Below, piece by piece: positions 40,721 through 49,509 of a DNA stretch of 64,000 nt (position 1 is its first letter; each line of letters opens with the position of its first letter). The translations under genes and the position numbers were made by a program. The notes under the pieces were generated by a model. It was not told the DNA's origin. It worked only from the letters and a program-made list of their open reading frames with translations, and did no database searches. The stretch lies in contig CANMBS010000006.1 of NCBI GenBank assembly GCA_947496145.1, positions 124,001 through 188,000 of the forward strand. Direction: 5' to 3'. The stretch is from an uncultured Pseudovibrio sp. Its GTDB lineage: Bacteria; Pseudomonadota; Alphaproteobacteria; Rhizobiales; Stappiaceae.

Positions 40721-41125
40721 ATGGACCCCGTTTGTATCCAAGTCACGACCAGCCGCACGCACTGGCGTGGTGGGCAGGAGTTTGTTCAGGGCAAGCCGAA
40801 GGTGCTGGTCTGCCCTCAGGACATTGATGAGGATGAGCTGAAGCGCATTCAGGCAGATCCGGAACTTCTGGTAAAGGAATTAAAAGCTCCTCCTGATGAG
40901 GCTTCGAAGCGTCCGGAAGCTCAGGAGAACCGTATCAAGGCAATCCAGCAGGCCATGTTCGGGCTTCCAGGAGGCAGGGATGCATTCACCAAGGCTGGCA
41001 CGCCGCGCATTTCCGTTCTGGAAGATGTGCTGGGCTGGAAGCCTGAGGCGGATGAGGTTGAAGCTGCTGTTGATGGCTTAAGCGAAGCGCTCAAGGCGGA
41101 CCTGAAAGCGCTCTTAGAGACTTAG
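40721..41125 (+). CDS. Mu gp35-like head protein (HI1506-related)
   Basis: 134 residues. It opens with VCIQVTTSRTHWRGGQEFVQ and includes RISVLEDVLGWKPEADEVEA. Proteins of this type follow gpT in Mu-like phages; the role in the virion is not established. AGGTAGAGG lies upstream of the ATG. Confidence 0.8.
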   Translation: MDPVCIQVTTSRTHWRGGQEFVQGKPKVLVCPQDIDEDELKRIQADPELLVKELKAPPDEASKRPEAQENRIKAIQQAMFGLPGGRDAFTKAGTPRISVLEDVLGWKPEADEVEAAVDGLSEALKADLKALLET

Positions 41126-41137
41126 CAGTTGCCTCCC

Positions 41138-41193
41138 GGTGCAGGCGTGGGCAAGCGCCTGCACCAAACCGGGGGCTGCTGCCAGCAGCCCCC
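41138..41193. other. Two strong tandem hairpins
   Basis: GGTGCAGGCG (41138-41147) pairs with CGCCTGCACC (41156-41165), a perfect 10-bp stem with an 8-base loop. GGGGGCTGC... (41171-41181) is a near-perfect inverted repeat with 41183-41193. No T tract follows either one, so they are more likely RNA processing, stability or translational elements than terminators. Confidence 0.7.
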
Positions 41194-41222
41194 ACCACTT
41201 CCACTGAAATGAGTTTATCTTC

Positions 41223-41633
41223 ATGGCCTATGCAAGCGTACAGGACTGGCTGGATCGTAATCCGCACCGCAAATTTGTTGCTGATTTCGACCATGACGGC
41301 GAAGCCGATACAGCTGCGATTGAGCGTGCCCTGAATGATGCTTCAGCGGAAATGGATGGCTGGTTGGGCGGCAGGTATCCAACACCTATAACAGATCCGC
41401 TGGCCGCGCCGGTTCTGCGCCAGCATTGCCTGGTGATTGCAACTCACATTCTGGCAGACACTCCGATGACATCAGATCGGGAGATTGATGGCCGTTACAA
41501 GCGCACAATGGACTTCCTCAAAGTGGTTGCAAAGGGTGATGCCCATTTACCTATGCAGCCAGGCACATCCAGCACTGGCAGCACCTCCAATGTGGGGGTG
41601 AGCTTCATTACGCCTGAAAGGATCTTCTCATGA
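41223..41633 (+). CDS. DUF1320 protein (Mu gp36-like, head-tail connector)
   Basis: 136 residues. YASVQDWLDRNPHRKFVADF followed by ALNDASAEMDGWLGGRYPTP is the DUF1320 signature. Known: it probably belongs to the connector region between head and tail. The stop overlaps the next start (ATGA). Confidence 0.9.
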   Translation: MAYASVQDWLDRNPHRKFVADFDHDGEADTAAIERALNDASAEMDGWLGGRYPTPITDPLAAPVLRQHCLVIATHILADTPMTSDREIDGRYKRTMDFLKVVAKGDAHLPMQPGTSSTGSTSNVGVSFITPERIFS

Positions 41634-42130
41634 GCGGTGTTGAACTCGTTCTGAATGAGCAGATGAGCAAGGCAACGCTGGTCACACAGGCCATTGCCAG
41701 TGTGAACTTTGCAGATGTTCTGGATGTGCACGGCGCTTTAGGTGTGAGCCAGACACAGCGCCGCATTACACAGGATCAAAAAGCCCCTGATGGGTCTGCG
41801 TGGATTGAGCATTCAAAAGGCTATGCGGCTACCCGTGGCGGCTCGCAAGGATTGCTTCACAATGAAGGGGATCTGGTCACCAGTCTGGATCATGTGGCGG
41901 GATCGGATGAAGTGAGCTGGGGTTCTCCCGTAATCTATGCCGCGATTCATCAGTTTGGCGGCACCATCAAGCCCAGGAATGGGGCAAGGCTGTTTTTTAT
42001 GATGGGCACTCAAGCGGTGGCCGCGTCTGAAGTGACTATTCCTGCACGGCCCTATCTGGGGCTGTCCAGTGATGATGTGCGCGAACATGAAGAGACCATC
42101 GTGCACTTTATGGAAGGGCTGCTAACATGA
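41630..42130 (+). CDS. Virion morphogenesis protein (Mu gpG/P2 gpS-like)
   Basis: 166 residues. RRITQDQKAPDGSAWIEHSK, LHNEGDLVTSLDHVAGSDEV, YAAIHQFGGTIKPRNGARLF and IPARPYLGLSSDD are typical of the phage virion morphogenesis family (Mu G, P2 S), a tail-completion role. It overlaps both neighbours by 4 bases. Confidence 0.92.
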   Translation: MSGVELVLNEQMSKATLVTQAIASVNFADVLDVHGALGVSQTQRRITQDQKAPDGSAWIEHSKGYAATRGGSQGLLHNEGDLVTSLDHVAGSDEVSWGSPVIYAAIHQFGGTIKPRNGARLFFMMGTQAVAASEVTIPARPYLGLSSDDVREHEETIVHFMEGLLT

Positions 42131-42663
42131 GTACGTGGACACGCCCGACATCTTATAGCGACATTCAGGAGGCCATCCTCCTCCAGATCAAAGAGAGCGG
42201 CATTTTGCATGCCCGCGCTATGGTGAAAGCTTCTCCTGGGGTCGTTAGTGAAAAGTGGCTTACACCAAACTCCATCACCAATCTGGGCGGTGCGTTTGCT
42301 GGTATTGGCCGCGTGACTTCTGTTAAGCAACAGAGCGACGGCACTGCAATCCATGAGCTTGGCCTTGGCGTGTTTGTTATTGCTCCTTTCGGTCACCGCG
42401 ATCACCAGGCCAAAGTGATCGTGGATACTGTTCACGAATTCATTCAGCTGTTTACCGATAACCGGTTTGAGATTGCAAAGGCTCAAAAGCCGGTTGGGAT
42501 CTCTGCCCGCAATCTTTATTCACCATCCATAGATCAACTCGGTTCTGCTTTGTGGCTGATTGAGTGGCGGCAAAGTTTCATCCTGTTTGATGGTAAAGGC
42601 GCGGCGCTTGGCAATGCGGCCAGCCGCTTTCTTGGCAGAGAGGAGCCTTTTGATGCTGGATGA
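42127..42663 (+). CDS. Mu gp37-like phage protein
   Basis: 178 residues. YSDIQEAILLQIKESGILHA near the N-terminus and a mixed alpha/beta body (GLGVFVIAPFGHRDHQAKVI) match the gp37/DUF1834-type tail terminator group. The function is inferred from position between the gpG-like and the baseplate genes. Confidence 0.78.
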   Translation: MSTWTRPTSYSDIQEAILLQIKESGILHARAMVKASPGVVSEKWLTPNSITNLGGAFAGIGRVTSVKQQSDGTAIHELGLGVFVIAPFGHRDHQAKVIVDTVHEFIQLFTDNRFEIAKAQKPVGISARNLYSPSIDQLGSALWLIEWRQSFILFDGKGAALGNAASRFLGREEPFDAG

Positions 42664-43174
42664 AATTAAGACCCGCCTTGCAGAGCTGGAGCGCAAGACA
42701 GGCAACTTCGTGCGCAAGGCGAAAGTTGCCTCTTACAGTGACGGCAAGGTCGTGGTCGAAGATGGCAGCGGGTTCAAGTCTGCGCCGGTCACGCAAGCTT
42801 CTATCACCTCCGGGGAATGGCAGATTGATGCGCCTGCCAATGTTGGGGCGCAAGGGTTTCTGTTCTGCCAGGACGGGGAGACTGAAAACGGGATTTTCTT
42901 TCCCTGCATTCCGTCCGGAGACAATCCGCATGCCAGCGCAGAAGGCGGCACTATGCGCCTGAAAGGGCCGGATGGCGTTGTGGTTGAGATTACTGGCGGC
43001 AAGCTCACCATCACCTGCACTGAAGCAACGGTGAATGCCGACAAGGTCAGTCTTGGCGGTGAAGGCGGCAAGAAAGTGGCCCGTGTCGGGGATATGGTTG
43101 CAGTTGGCGGCATCTCTTCGGCAGGTCTGTGGCCCATTGTCGAAGGCTCTTCGAAGGTATTTGCAACCGACTAA
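42653..43174 (+). CDS. Baseplate assembly protein V (spike)
   Basis: 173 residues from the ATG at 42653, overlapping the previous gene. An OB-fold part (GNFVRKAKVASYSDGKVVVE, FCQDGETENGIFFPCIPSGD) is followed by a beta-repeat spike (MRLKGPDGVVVEITGGKLTI, KVSLGGEGGKKVARVGD). Known: trimeric membrane-piercing spike of P2-type contractile tails (gpV/Mu gp45). Confidence 0.9.
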   Translation: MLDEIKTRLAELERKTGNFVRKAKVASYSDGKVVVEDGSGFKSAPVTQASITSGEWQIDAPANVGAQGFLFCQDGETENGIFFPCIPSGDNPHASAEGGTMRLKGPDGVVVEITGGKLTITCTEATVNADKVSLGGEGGKKVARVGDMVAVGGISSAGLWPIVEGSSKVFATD

Positions 43175-43185
43175 CGAGGATCAAA

Positions 43186-43389
43186 ATGGCACCTGAAAAG
43201 AAGAAATTTGAAGTTTTAAAGACCGCACCAGTTCAGGGGAAGTGGCGCGACAAAGGCGATGTTGTGGAAATGAGCGAAGCTCAGGCAACGTTCCTGAAGC
43301 TGAACGGGACCCTGAAACCATATCGCTCCCGCAAAAAGCCTGCCAGCACCGAAGCGGCAGCAAGTCCAGCAGACAAGACGAAGGCTTAA
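43186..43389 (+). CDS. Hypothetical small tail-region protein
   Basis: 67 residues, ATG at 43186 with CGAGGA upstream. FEVLKTAPVQGKWRDKGDVV then a Lys/Ala-rich tail. No family is recognised; the position suggests an accessory baseplate factor. Confidence 0.6.
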   Translation: MAPEKKKFEVLKTAPVQGKWRDKGDVVEMSEAQATFLKLNGTLKPYRSRKKPASTEAAASPADKTKA

Positions 43390-43393
43390 TCTT

Positions 43394-43762
43394 ATGGCCG
43401 GGTATGACGCACAAACAGGAAAGCCGCTTTACGGAGATGCCCGCATTGCACAAGCCATGCGCCGCCTTGTCCGGACGCATGGCGACCTTGTGATGCGTCG
43501 TCATCTGCGCTGTGAGCTGCCCGCCATGATCGATACTCCCCACAATGGAGTACAACGGCTTTTGTTCCAGGCTGTGGTGGCAACCGCCATCCATGAGCAT
43601 GAAAGCCGTGTGGATCTTGAAGAGGTGCGCCTGATTGCTCCTGAAGCTGACACGGGTCCTGAGGCGGCCAGGCGTGTTGCCAATGGTGAAACCCGCGTTG
43701 AGATCCTTGCCGTCAGCCGGGAGACCGGCAAACCGATTTCCTTACATGAGGTGGTGCAATGA
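43394..43762 (+). CDS. Baseplate wedge protein W (GPW/gp25 family)
   Basis: 122 residues. MAGYDAQTGKPLYGDARIAQ opens like P2 gpW, followed by RLVRTHGDLVMRRHLRCELP and LLFQAVVATAIHEHESRVDL. Known: the gp25-like wedge component of contractile tails. The stop overlaps the gpJ start. Confidence 0.9.
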   Translation: MAGYDAQTGKPLYGDARIAQAMRRLVRTHGDLVMRRHLRCELPAMIDTPHNGVQRLLFQAVVATAIHEHESRVDLEEVRLIAPEADTGPEAARRVANGETRVEILAVSRETGKPISLHEVVQ

Positions 43763-44640
43763 GCCGTTATGACGACATCATTGACCTTAGCAAGGTTGAA
43801 CCGCCTAAGCTCATTGATGAAAAAGAGCACACTCAGATCTATGAGGAAATCAAGGCTGAGTACCAGCTGAAGTGGCCTGAGTTTGAAGATGAAAGCGAAT
43901 TTGAACCGGTGCGTGCTCACCTGCATGTGGATGCCCAGATGGGCTATCAGGTTCGCGCCCGGATCAATACGGCGGCGAAAGCTGCTCTGCTTGCAAGCGC
44001 TACAGGTACGGATCTGGATGCAAAGGGCGATGGTCGCTCAACACCGCGCAAATTGATTAAAGCGGGCGAAGATGGCGCTGCGTATATCATGGAGGCGGAT
44101 GAAGACTACAGGGACCGAATCCGCATTGCCCCTGAAAGCTGGTCAACGGCTGGGGCAGAAGGTGCCTATGAATACTGGGCAAAGAGTGTTCCAGGTGTGC
44201 GTGATGCACGAGCCTATTCACCAACACCTTGTGTTGTTGAGATCTATGTTGCTCCAGATGACTTAAGCACTCCCGCAGACCAGACATTGTTAGATGCGGT
44301 GAGTGAAGCGGTTTGTGCCAGGATCCGCCGCCCGATCGGGGATCGCGTGACCGTCAAGGCGGCAGAGGTCCTGAACACACCTGTGATCGTTACCTTGTAT
44401 GTTCTGGCCGGGCCAAGTGTGGATCTTCTTAAGGACAAAGCGGCCATGCAGGCCACGGAGTATCTACTGAGCCGTCAGAAAATCTGGAAGTCGCTTTACA
44501 GATCCAAACTGGATGGTTCGGTTGCAGTGGCCGGGGTTGAATACGCTAAAACCAGTCTGGATGATGATGTTCTGGTCGGGAAACACCAGATCATCTGGGC
44601 TTCATCCCTGACAGTGAATGTGGAGGTCATCAATGCGTGA
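43759..44640 (+). CDS. Baseplate assembly protein J
   Basis: 293 residues. LLASATGTDLDAKGDGRSTP, DEDYRDRIRIAPESWSTAGA, YEYWAKSVPGVRDARAYSPT and RPIGDRVTVKAAEVLNTPVI are the gpJ signature. Known: an inner baseplate wedge component of P2-like tails. It overlaps the gpI gene. Confidence 0.94.
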   Translation: MSRYDDIIDLSKVEPPKLIDEKEHTQIYEEIKAEYQLKWPEFEDESEFEPVRAHLHVDAQMGYQVRARINTAAKAALLASATGTDLDAKGDGRSTPRKLIKAGEDGAAYIMEADEDYRDRIRIAPESWSTAGAEGAYEYWAKSVPGVRDARAYSPTPCVVEIYVAPDDLSTPADQTLLDAVSEAVCARIRRPIGDRVTVKAAEVLNTPVIVTLYVLAGPSVDLLKDKAAMQATEYLLSRQKIWKSLYRSKLDGSVAVAGVEYAKTSLDDDVLVGKHQIIWASSLTVNVEVINA

Positions 44641-45373
44641 CTTCTCATCGCTCTTACCCGGTTATGCAACAGCCCATGATCGGCGTGTGGCGTCGGTTAC
44701 GTTCTGGTCCCAGGAGATCGATCAGGCGATTGCAGATCTTCGTGACCTGACCAATCCGGACAAGACGCCCGCCCGGTTCCTTCCGTTTCTGGCTTATGAG
44801 GCTTCCGTGGACTTCTGGGACGAGGAATGGCTGGAAGATGTGAAGCGCAAGGCTGTCAGGCTGAGCTACACAATTCATCGTTTTAAGGGCACGGTGCACG
44901 CTATCGAGACGGCACTGTCAATCATTTCGGTTGAAGCGAAACTGCTTGAATGGTGGCAACCCGGTGGCTCAGGTGTTCCTGGCACATTTGAGGTGACGGC
45001 CTATCCGTCTGGCAAGGTTTACAGCTCGCATGATTATCTGGCAGCACGGCTGCAAAAGAGGATCTGGGATGCCGTTAATCTGGCAAAACCGCTGTCTCGT
45101 CATTTTACATTCAAACTGGGCATCAAGGCTGTCACAAAGCTGACGGTTGGTATGGCAGTTTCGGATCTTTCGCGCACCCGGATCATGCCGCCCCTGACCA
45201 CAAAACTTGAGAATGAAATGCCCCTTGGAATTGGGGCAGCGTCCTCCTCAGGTGAGCGAGTTCAGATCCGTCCATGGCGTCCAGAAGCGATCAAGAGTAC
45301 CGGACTTTGTTGGGCTGCTGCCATGATCCGTCCTGTGCGTTCATCCATTTATATTTATCCGAGGCAAACATGA
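44633..45373 (+). CDS. Tail protein I
   Basis: 246 residues. DLTNPDKTPARFLPFLAYEA, DFWDEEWLEDVKRKAVRLSY and HRFKGTVHAIETALSIISVE are typical of P2 gpI, but it carries about 60 extra C-terminal residues with two similar short repeats ending in a hydrophobic stretch. Known: a baseplate component near the fibre attachment point. The stop overlaps the fibre start. Confidence 0.92.
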   Translation: MRDFSSLLPGYATAHDRRVASVTFWSQEIDQAIADLRDLTNPDKTPARFLPFLAYEASVDFWDEEWLEDVKRKAVRLSYTIHRFKGTVHAIETALSIISVEAKLLEWWQPGGSGVPGTFEVTAYPSGKVYSSHDYLAARLQKRIWDAVNLAKPLSRHFTFKLGIKAVTKLTVGMAVSDLSRTRIMPPLTTKLENEMPLGIGAASSSGERVQIRPWRPEAIKSTGLCWAAAMIRPVRSSIYIYPRQT

Positions 45374-46638
45374 GTGATCCGCTTTTTTATACCCGCCTGA
45401 CTGACGTGGGCTCCGCCGCACTCAACGCGGCCATTACAGGCGGTCAGGGTATTACAATAAGTGAGTTGGCACTTGGGGATGCCAATGGGACTACCTATGA
45501 TCCGGATGGCACTGAGACAGAGCTGAAGAATGAGGTTTACCGCACAGCGATTACCTCCATCACGCCAGATCCGCAAAACCCGGCATGGCTTATTATTGAA
45601 GCTATTGTTCCACCCAATGCCGGTGGCTGGTGGGTGCGAGAAGCCGGGGTGTTTGACGAGAATGGCAAGATGTTTGCCATTGCCAAGTATCCAGAAGCTT
45701 ACAAGGCCAAGCTGGAAGATGGCTCAGCAGCTACGTTGACTATTCAGATCGTGTTGCAGGTAACAAACACCGATTCAATCCAGCTGGTGGTTAATCCACT
45801 GGATGGCTATGCCACGAAAGGCTGGGTGGTCTCTGCTTACCCTTGGGCTTCCGGGGCTGAAGCCAAAGATGCCAGCGTTGAAAAGATGGTTGTTGACCCG
45901 AGGCGGCTGCATGAAACGCTTGCAGCAGTAGCGGCTCCCAAGGTGCACAACCATCAGATTGAGGATGTGAGTGGGCTGGCAGAAGCGCTGGCTACCAAGT
46001 CTGGTGGTGATCACACCCACACGTATGCAGAGCTGGAAGACAAACCCACGACCATGGCAGAACTGGGGCTCGTGGATACCTACACCAAGACGGAGGTGGA
46101 TCAGCGCATTGCCAACCTTGTGGCCTCCGCTCCAGGTGCCCTGAATACTCTGGATGAGCTGGCCGCTGCTCTGGGAGATAATCCAAATTTTGCAACAGAG
46201 ATCCTCAATGCGGTTGGCAGCAAACTGGATGCAGCCAAGGTTAGCGCATTTTCGCTAACAGCGCTGGCTTTAACAACTTCAAGTGCCTGGCGCAATAAGC
46301 TGGGGCTGGGATCTCTTGCTACCAAGTCGGAGGAGTATATTGCGCAGATTGTTGGCCAATATGGCATTGGGCATAACCAGACCTGGCGGCATGTTTCGCG
46401 ATATACTTCTACATCCTACCAAAACTCTACGGGAAGACCCCTCGGGGTAAGCGTATCTATTGGTGACTCAGCCCATTTCCAGGTCAGTGCCAACGGTTCC
46501 AGCTGGGTCACAGTATTTACGGGCGATACAGATCAAGACAATGGCGGTCATGGTGGCATGTATATCATCCCAGCGGGTCACTATTACCGAGTGCTTGGCA
46601 ATTTACATAAGAACCCCAACTGGTCGGAGTTACGTTGA
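45370..46638 (+). CDS. Tail fibre protein (DUF3751/P2 gpH-like N-terminus)
   Basis: 422 residues. The N-terminal virion-attachment domain reads YTRLTDVGSAALNAAITGGQ and GGWWVREAGVFDENGKMFAI. The middle has fibre repeats (VHNHQIEDVSGLAEALATKS; HTHTYAELEDKPTTMAELGL; YTKTEVDQRIANLVASAPGA). The C-terminal receptor-binding tip (about 340-422) is Ser/Thr/Tyr-rich. Known: host recognition. The tip is expected to vary between related phages. Confidence 0.93.
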   Translation: MSDPLFYTRLTDVGSAALNAAITGGQGITISELALGDANGTTYDPDGTETELKNEVYRTAITSITPDPQNPAWLIIEAIVPPNAGGWWVREAGVFDENGKMFAIAKYPEAYKAKLEDGSAATLTIQIVLQVTNTDSIQLVVNPLDGYATKGWVVSAYPWASGAEAKDASVEKMVVDPRRLHETLAAVAAPKVHNHQIEDVSGLAEALATKSGGDHTHTYAELEDKPTTMAELGLVDTYTKTEVDQRIANLVASAPGALNTLDELAAALGDNPNFATEILNAVGSKLDAAKVSAFSLTALALTTSSAWRNKLGLGSLATKSEEYIAQIVGQYGIGHNQTWRHVSRYTSTSYQNSTGRPLGVSVSIGDSAHFQVSANGSSWVTVFTGDTDQDNGGHGGMYIIPAGHYYRVLGNLHKNPNWSELR

Positions 46639-47138
46639 TGGAAATTGGTTTTTATCACCCGGAACGGGGATACTGGCAAACAACCGAAGAACCTTCAGAT
46701 AATATCAAGGCGGCGTATCCGGAGGGCACTGTTGAGGTCCCACTCAAACCGTCTGCGCACCACACGTGGATTGACGGAAAGTGGGAATATGAGCGACCTG
46801 ACTGGGATAAATGGTCTGTTTCCATGGAGGCTGAGCGTCGCATAAACGAGGGAATACTTATTAATGGTATCCGGTTTCGTTGCGATACAGACAGCATCAG
46901 CCGTCTTGAGGGTCTGGTCCGGGGGTTCGAGCGTGGGGCTGTTGGATCGGAAGGCAAAACCTACAAGACTTCTGCCGGAGTGGATATTACCTTCACCACA
47001 AAAGAGCAGGTGCAAGCGGTTTTGAATGCTGCTGATGATCACCGGGACTGGATTTTGGAGCGTTCTGCTCAGATCCAGAACATGGAGCCAGTTCCAGATC
47101 CCGGTGATCCGGACCTCTGGGAAAAGCCCGCTCCCTAA
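46638..47138 (+). CDS. Tail fibre assembly-type protein (DUF4376)
   Basis: 166 residues, start overlapping the fibre stop. The C-terminal domain from about residue 65 (EAERRINEGILINGIRFRCD; RLEGLVRGFERGAVGSEG; DITFTTKEQVQAVLNAADDH) is DUF4376, found in fibre-assembly and tail proteins. It is likely the chaperone for the preceding fibre. Confidence 0.85.
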   Translation: MEIGFYHPERGYWQTTEEPSDNIKAAYPEGTVEVPLKPSAHHTWIDGKWEYERPDWDKWSVSMEAERRINEGILINGIRFRCDTDSISRLEGLVRGFERGAVGSEGKTYKTSAGVDITFTTKEQVQAVLNAADDHRDWILERSAQIQNMEPVPDPGDPDLWEKPAP

Positions 47139-47183
47139 ATCTTGCTAACTCGTCACTTTCACTACTTTCTTAGAGAGGACATT

Positions 47184-48401
47184 ATGACTACCAATTATCA
47201 CCACGGGGTGCGGGCTCATGATATGACGCAGGCTCCGCCTATCATCCGCGTTGGCGAGTCTGGGGAGATCGGGATCATTGGCACTGCGCCCGATGCCGAT
47301 GCTGAAAAATGGCCGCTCAATATACCGGTTGCCATTATTGGAGACATTACAAAGGCTGCAAGCCTTGGCACAACCGGAACACTGCCAATCGCTCTGAAGA
47401 CGATCTGGAAGCAATATGCGAAAACCTCCGGCAAGATTGTTGTGGTCCGTGTCGAAGAGCTTGCCGATCCAGCTCAGCAGATCAGTGCAGTTATTGGTGA
47501 TGTGACCCTGAAAACCGGGGTTCATGCCTTCCGCTCATCCAAAACACTGCTGGGCATTGAGCCCGACCTTCTGATTGCTCCAGGCTTTGCAAATGCAACT
47601 CCGGACGGCAATGCCAATGCGGTTGTTAATGAGCTTATCAGTGTGGCTGTACGGCTGCGGTCCTTTGTGTTCTTTGACGGTCCCAATACCACGGCGACAG
47701 ATGCGGTTAAGGCGCGTGAGAATTATGGTTCTGACCGGGCCATGATGGTGGACAATTTCATCAGCGAATGGGACACAGGTTCTGATGGAGAAGTGCAATT
47801 GCCCGGCTCTGTTCTGGCAGCAGGTGTGCAGTCAAAAATGGATCTGGAAAAGGGCTTCTGGTGGCCTGCCTCCAACAAGCCTGCCTTGATTAATGGCACC
47901 GCCCGTGTGGTAGACTTCCGCTCCAATGACAGCGGGTGTGAAGCCAACTTCCTCAACTCCCATGACATCACAACCATCATTCGAGACGATGGGTTCCGGC
48001 TCTGGGGCACTCATACAATGGATAAGGAAAAGCTGCTGGGGGGCACTATCGTGGGCCGCCGTGTGGCCGACAAGACCTATGATGCGCTGGAGCGGGGGCT
48101 GATGCCTTATATTGATATTCCGCCCAGTGAACAAGCCATTGAGAATATTGCTGGCAGTGTACGTGGGTTTTTACGTGATATGCGCGGAAAAGGAGCACTT
48201 ATCGGGTATGAGTTTGAGTTCCCAGCCGATCTTAATTCGGTTCAGCAGATGGCGGATGGGCAATATTTTTATAAGCTCAGATTTGTAGAAGCGGCAAGCA
48301 TCCGCGACATCGAGATCTGGGGGTATCGCACGCCAGAGCTTTATGCCGAGTTCCTGACACAGGCCGCAGCTCTGTCCAGCTTCTCCTCCTCAGGTTCATA
48401 A
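47184..48401 (+). CDS. Tail sheath protein (P2 gpFI-like)
   Basis: 405 residues from the ATG at 47184 with GAGAGGA upstream. YHHGVRAHDMTQAPPIIRVG, ILAPGF-type (LLIAPGFANATPDGNANAVV) and the C-terminal AASIRDIEIWGYRTPELYAE segments are sheath hallmarks. Known: it forms the contractile sheath around the tube. Confidence 0.94.
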   Translation: MTTNYHHGVRAHDMTQAPPIIRVGESGEIGIIGTAPDADAEKWPLNIPVAIIGDITKAASLGTTGTLPIALKTIWKQYAKTSGKIVVVRVEELADPAQQISAVIGDVTLKTGVHAFRSSKTLLGIEPDLLIAPGFANATPDGNANAVVNELISVAVRLRSFVFFDGPNTTATDAVKARENYGSDRAMMVDNFISEWDTGSDGEVQLPGSVLAAGVQSKMDLEKGFWWPASNKPALINGTARVVDFRSNDSGCEANFLNSHDITTIIRDDGFRLWGTHTMDKEKLLGGTIVGRRVADKTYDALERGLMPYIDIPPSEQAIENIAGSVRGFLRDMRGKGALIGYEFEFPADLNSVQQMADGQYFYKLRFVEAASIRDIEIWGYRTPELYAEFLTQAAALSSFSSSGS

Positions 48402-48428
48402 CCTTCAAATCTTCAGAAAGGAACTGCC

Positions 48429-48947
48429 ATGGAACGGGTTCATAAGGCAGACGGTCACACGCTCTGGATCGGTGAAAGTGACTTTGGAGCCACCGTCACA
48501 GAGCTGAGCAGACCAGAATTTGCCCGCAAGATTGAGGAGCGCCGCACCGGTGGCCGCCAGTTTCCCGTTGGCGTCTCGCATGGTTTTGAGGCTTTAAAAC
48601 TGTCAGTCAAGTGTAAGGGCGTATCGCTGCCCTTTATCGGCTTGATTCAAAACGGCCAGATCAACGGTGTACGCCTCTTCATCCGCGCGTATCTGGATGA
48701 TGAGGAAGGCGGCTATCAGACCTCTGTCGAGGAGTTTCAGGGACGGTGCAGTGCGCCGAACAAAGTCATTCAGTCCTGGAAAGAAGATGGTGACATTGAA
48801 GGCGAGCTGGAATTCTGGCTGACCTATTATCGCTGGGATTTCGGGGACGCGGAAAACACCATTGAGGTGGATGTTCTTAACGATATCTACCTGCCTGAAC
48901 ACATGTTCCAGAACAAGGCCCGCCGGGCCGCTCTGGGCCGTGCCTGA
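48429..48947 (+). CDS. Tail tube protein (P2 gpFII-like)
   Basis: 172 residues with AAAGGA upstream. LSVKCKGVSLPFIGLIQNGQ and FQGRCSAPNKVIQSWKEDGD followed by TIEVDVLNDIYLPEHMF match the P2 FII family. Known: the hexameric inner tube. A terminator-like hairpin follows the gene. Confidence 0.93.
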   Translation: MERVHKADGHTLWIGESDFGATVTELSRPEFARKIEERRTGGRQFPVGVSHGFEALKLSVKCKGVSLPFIGLIQNGQINGVRLFIRAYLDDEEGGYQTSVEEFQGRCSAPNKVIQSWKEDGDIEGELEFWLTYYRWDFGDAENTIEVDVLNDIYLPEHMFQNKARRAALGRA

Positions 48948-48957
48948 ACCACCTGTG

Positions 48958-48985
48958 ACTGGCGGTTTAAAGCTGCCAGTTTTTC
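48958..48985 (+). terminator. Terminator-like hairpin after tube gene
   Basis: ACTGGC (48958-48963) and GCCAGT (48975-48980) close a short loop and are followed by TTTTCTT. A hairpin here would lower expression of the tape measure and later tail genes relative to the abundant sheath and tube. Confidence 0.7.
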
Positions 48986-49015
48986 TTCCTTTGTTTCAAG
49001 TGAAAGAATTTAGTC

Positions 49016-49369
49016 ATGCCAAAACAAGTCGTAACCCTGCCAACACCAATCACCCTGAATGGCGAACACGTCTCAGAAATCACCTTGACCCGCGAGCCAA
49101 TTGGCAGCGAGTTTGGCAACTATACACCCTTTGAAGTCTCAGATGGTAATATCAAGGCTCTGGCATATGTCTTACCAAAGATCACGTCTCCGCACCTTTC
49201 CAGTAAGATGATTAAAGAGATGCCAGGGCGTAACCTGATGGCGCTGACGGCAGGCTTCAATCGTTTTTTCGATGGGATGGAACAGGATGGATTAGTCCAG
49301 ACTGTGGAGACCCCACCGAAGGTGATGACCTCGACGACCTCCCCAGACCAGAGCGCCCAGAAAGCCTAG
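49016..49369 (+). CDS. Tail assembly chaperone E (unshifted product)
   Basis: 117 residues. TLPTPITLNGEHVSEITLTR and the C-terminal region before AGFNRFFDGM are typical of P2 gpE/Mu gp41. The slippery heptamer T-TTT-TTC lies at 49264-49270 within the gene. Known: gpE and its frameshifted extension act as tape-measure chaperones. Confidence 0.9.
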   Translation: MPKQVVTLPTPITLNGEHVSEITLTREPIGSEFGNYTPFEVSDGNIKALAYVLPKITSPHLSSKMIKEMPGRNLMALTAGFNRFFDGMEQDGLVQTVETPPKVMTSTTSPDQSAQKA

Positions 49370-49509
49370 ATCAGGTCTTTTATGAGATCACCGCAGCCTT
49401 CCAGTGGGGGCTGCGGGATCTGGAAGGGTTGCATTGGACTGACCTTTATCGTCACTGGATCAATGCCCGCGAAATCTTAAAGGAACGAAAGAAGGCGACG
49501 GATGAGTAG
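49016..49509 (+). CDS. Tail assembly chaperone E-E' fusion via -1 frameshift
   Basis: A second reading frame is open without stops from before 49262 to the TAG at 49507-49509. It encodes YEITAAFQWGLRDLEGLHWT and WINAREILKERKKATDE, a typical E'/GpE helical tail with no start codon of its own. The -1 slip at T-TTT-TTC (49264-49270) joins it to E, giving about 164 residues. This matches the known P2 E/E' frameshift, which uses a T-TTT-TTG site. Confidence 0.8.
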
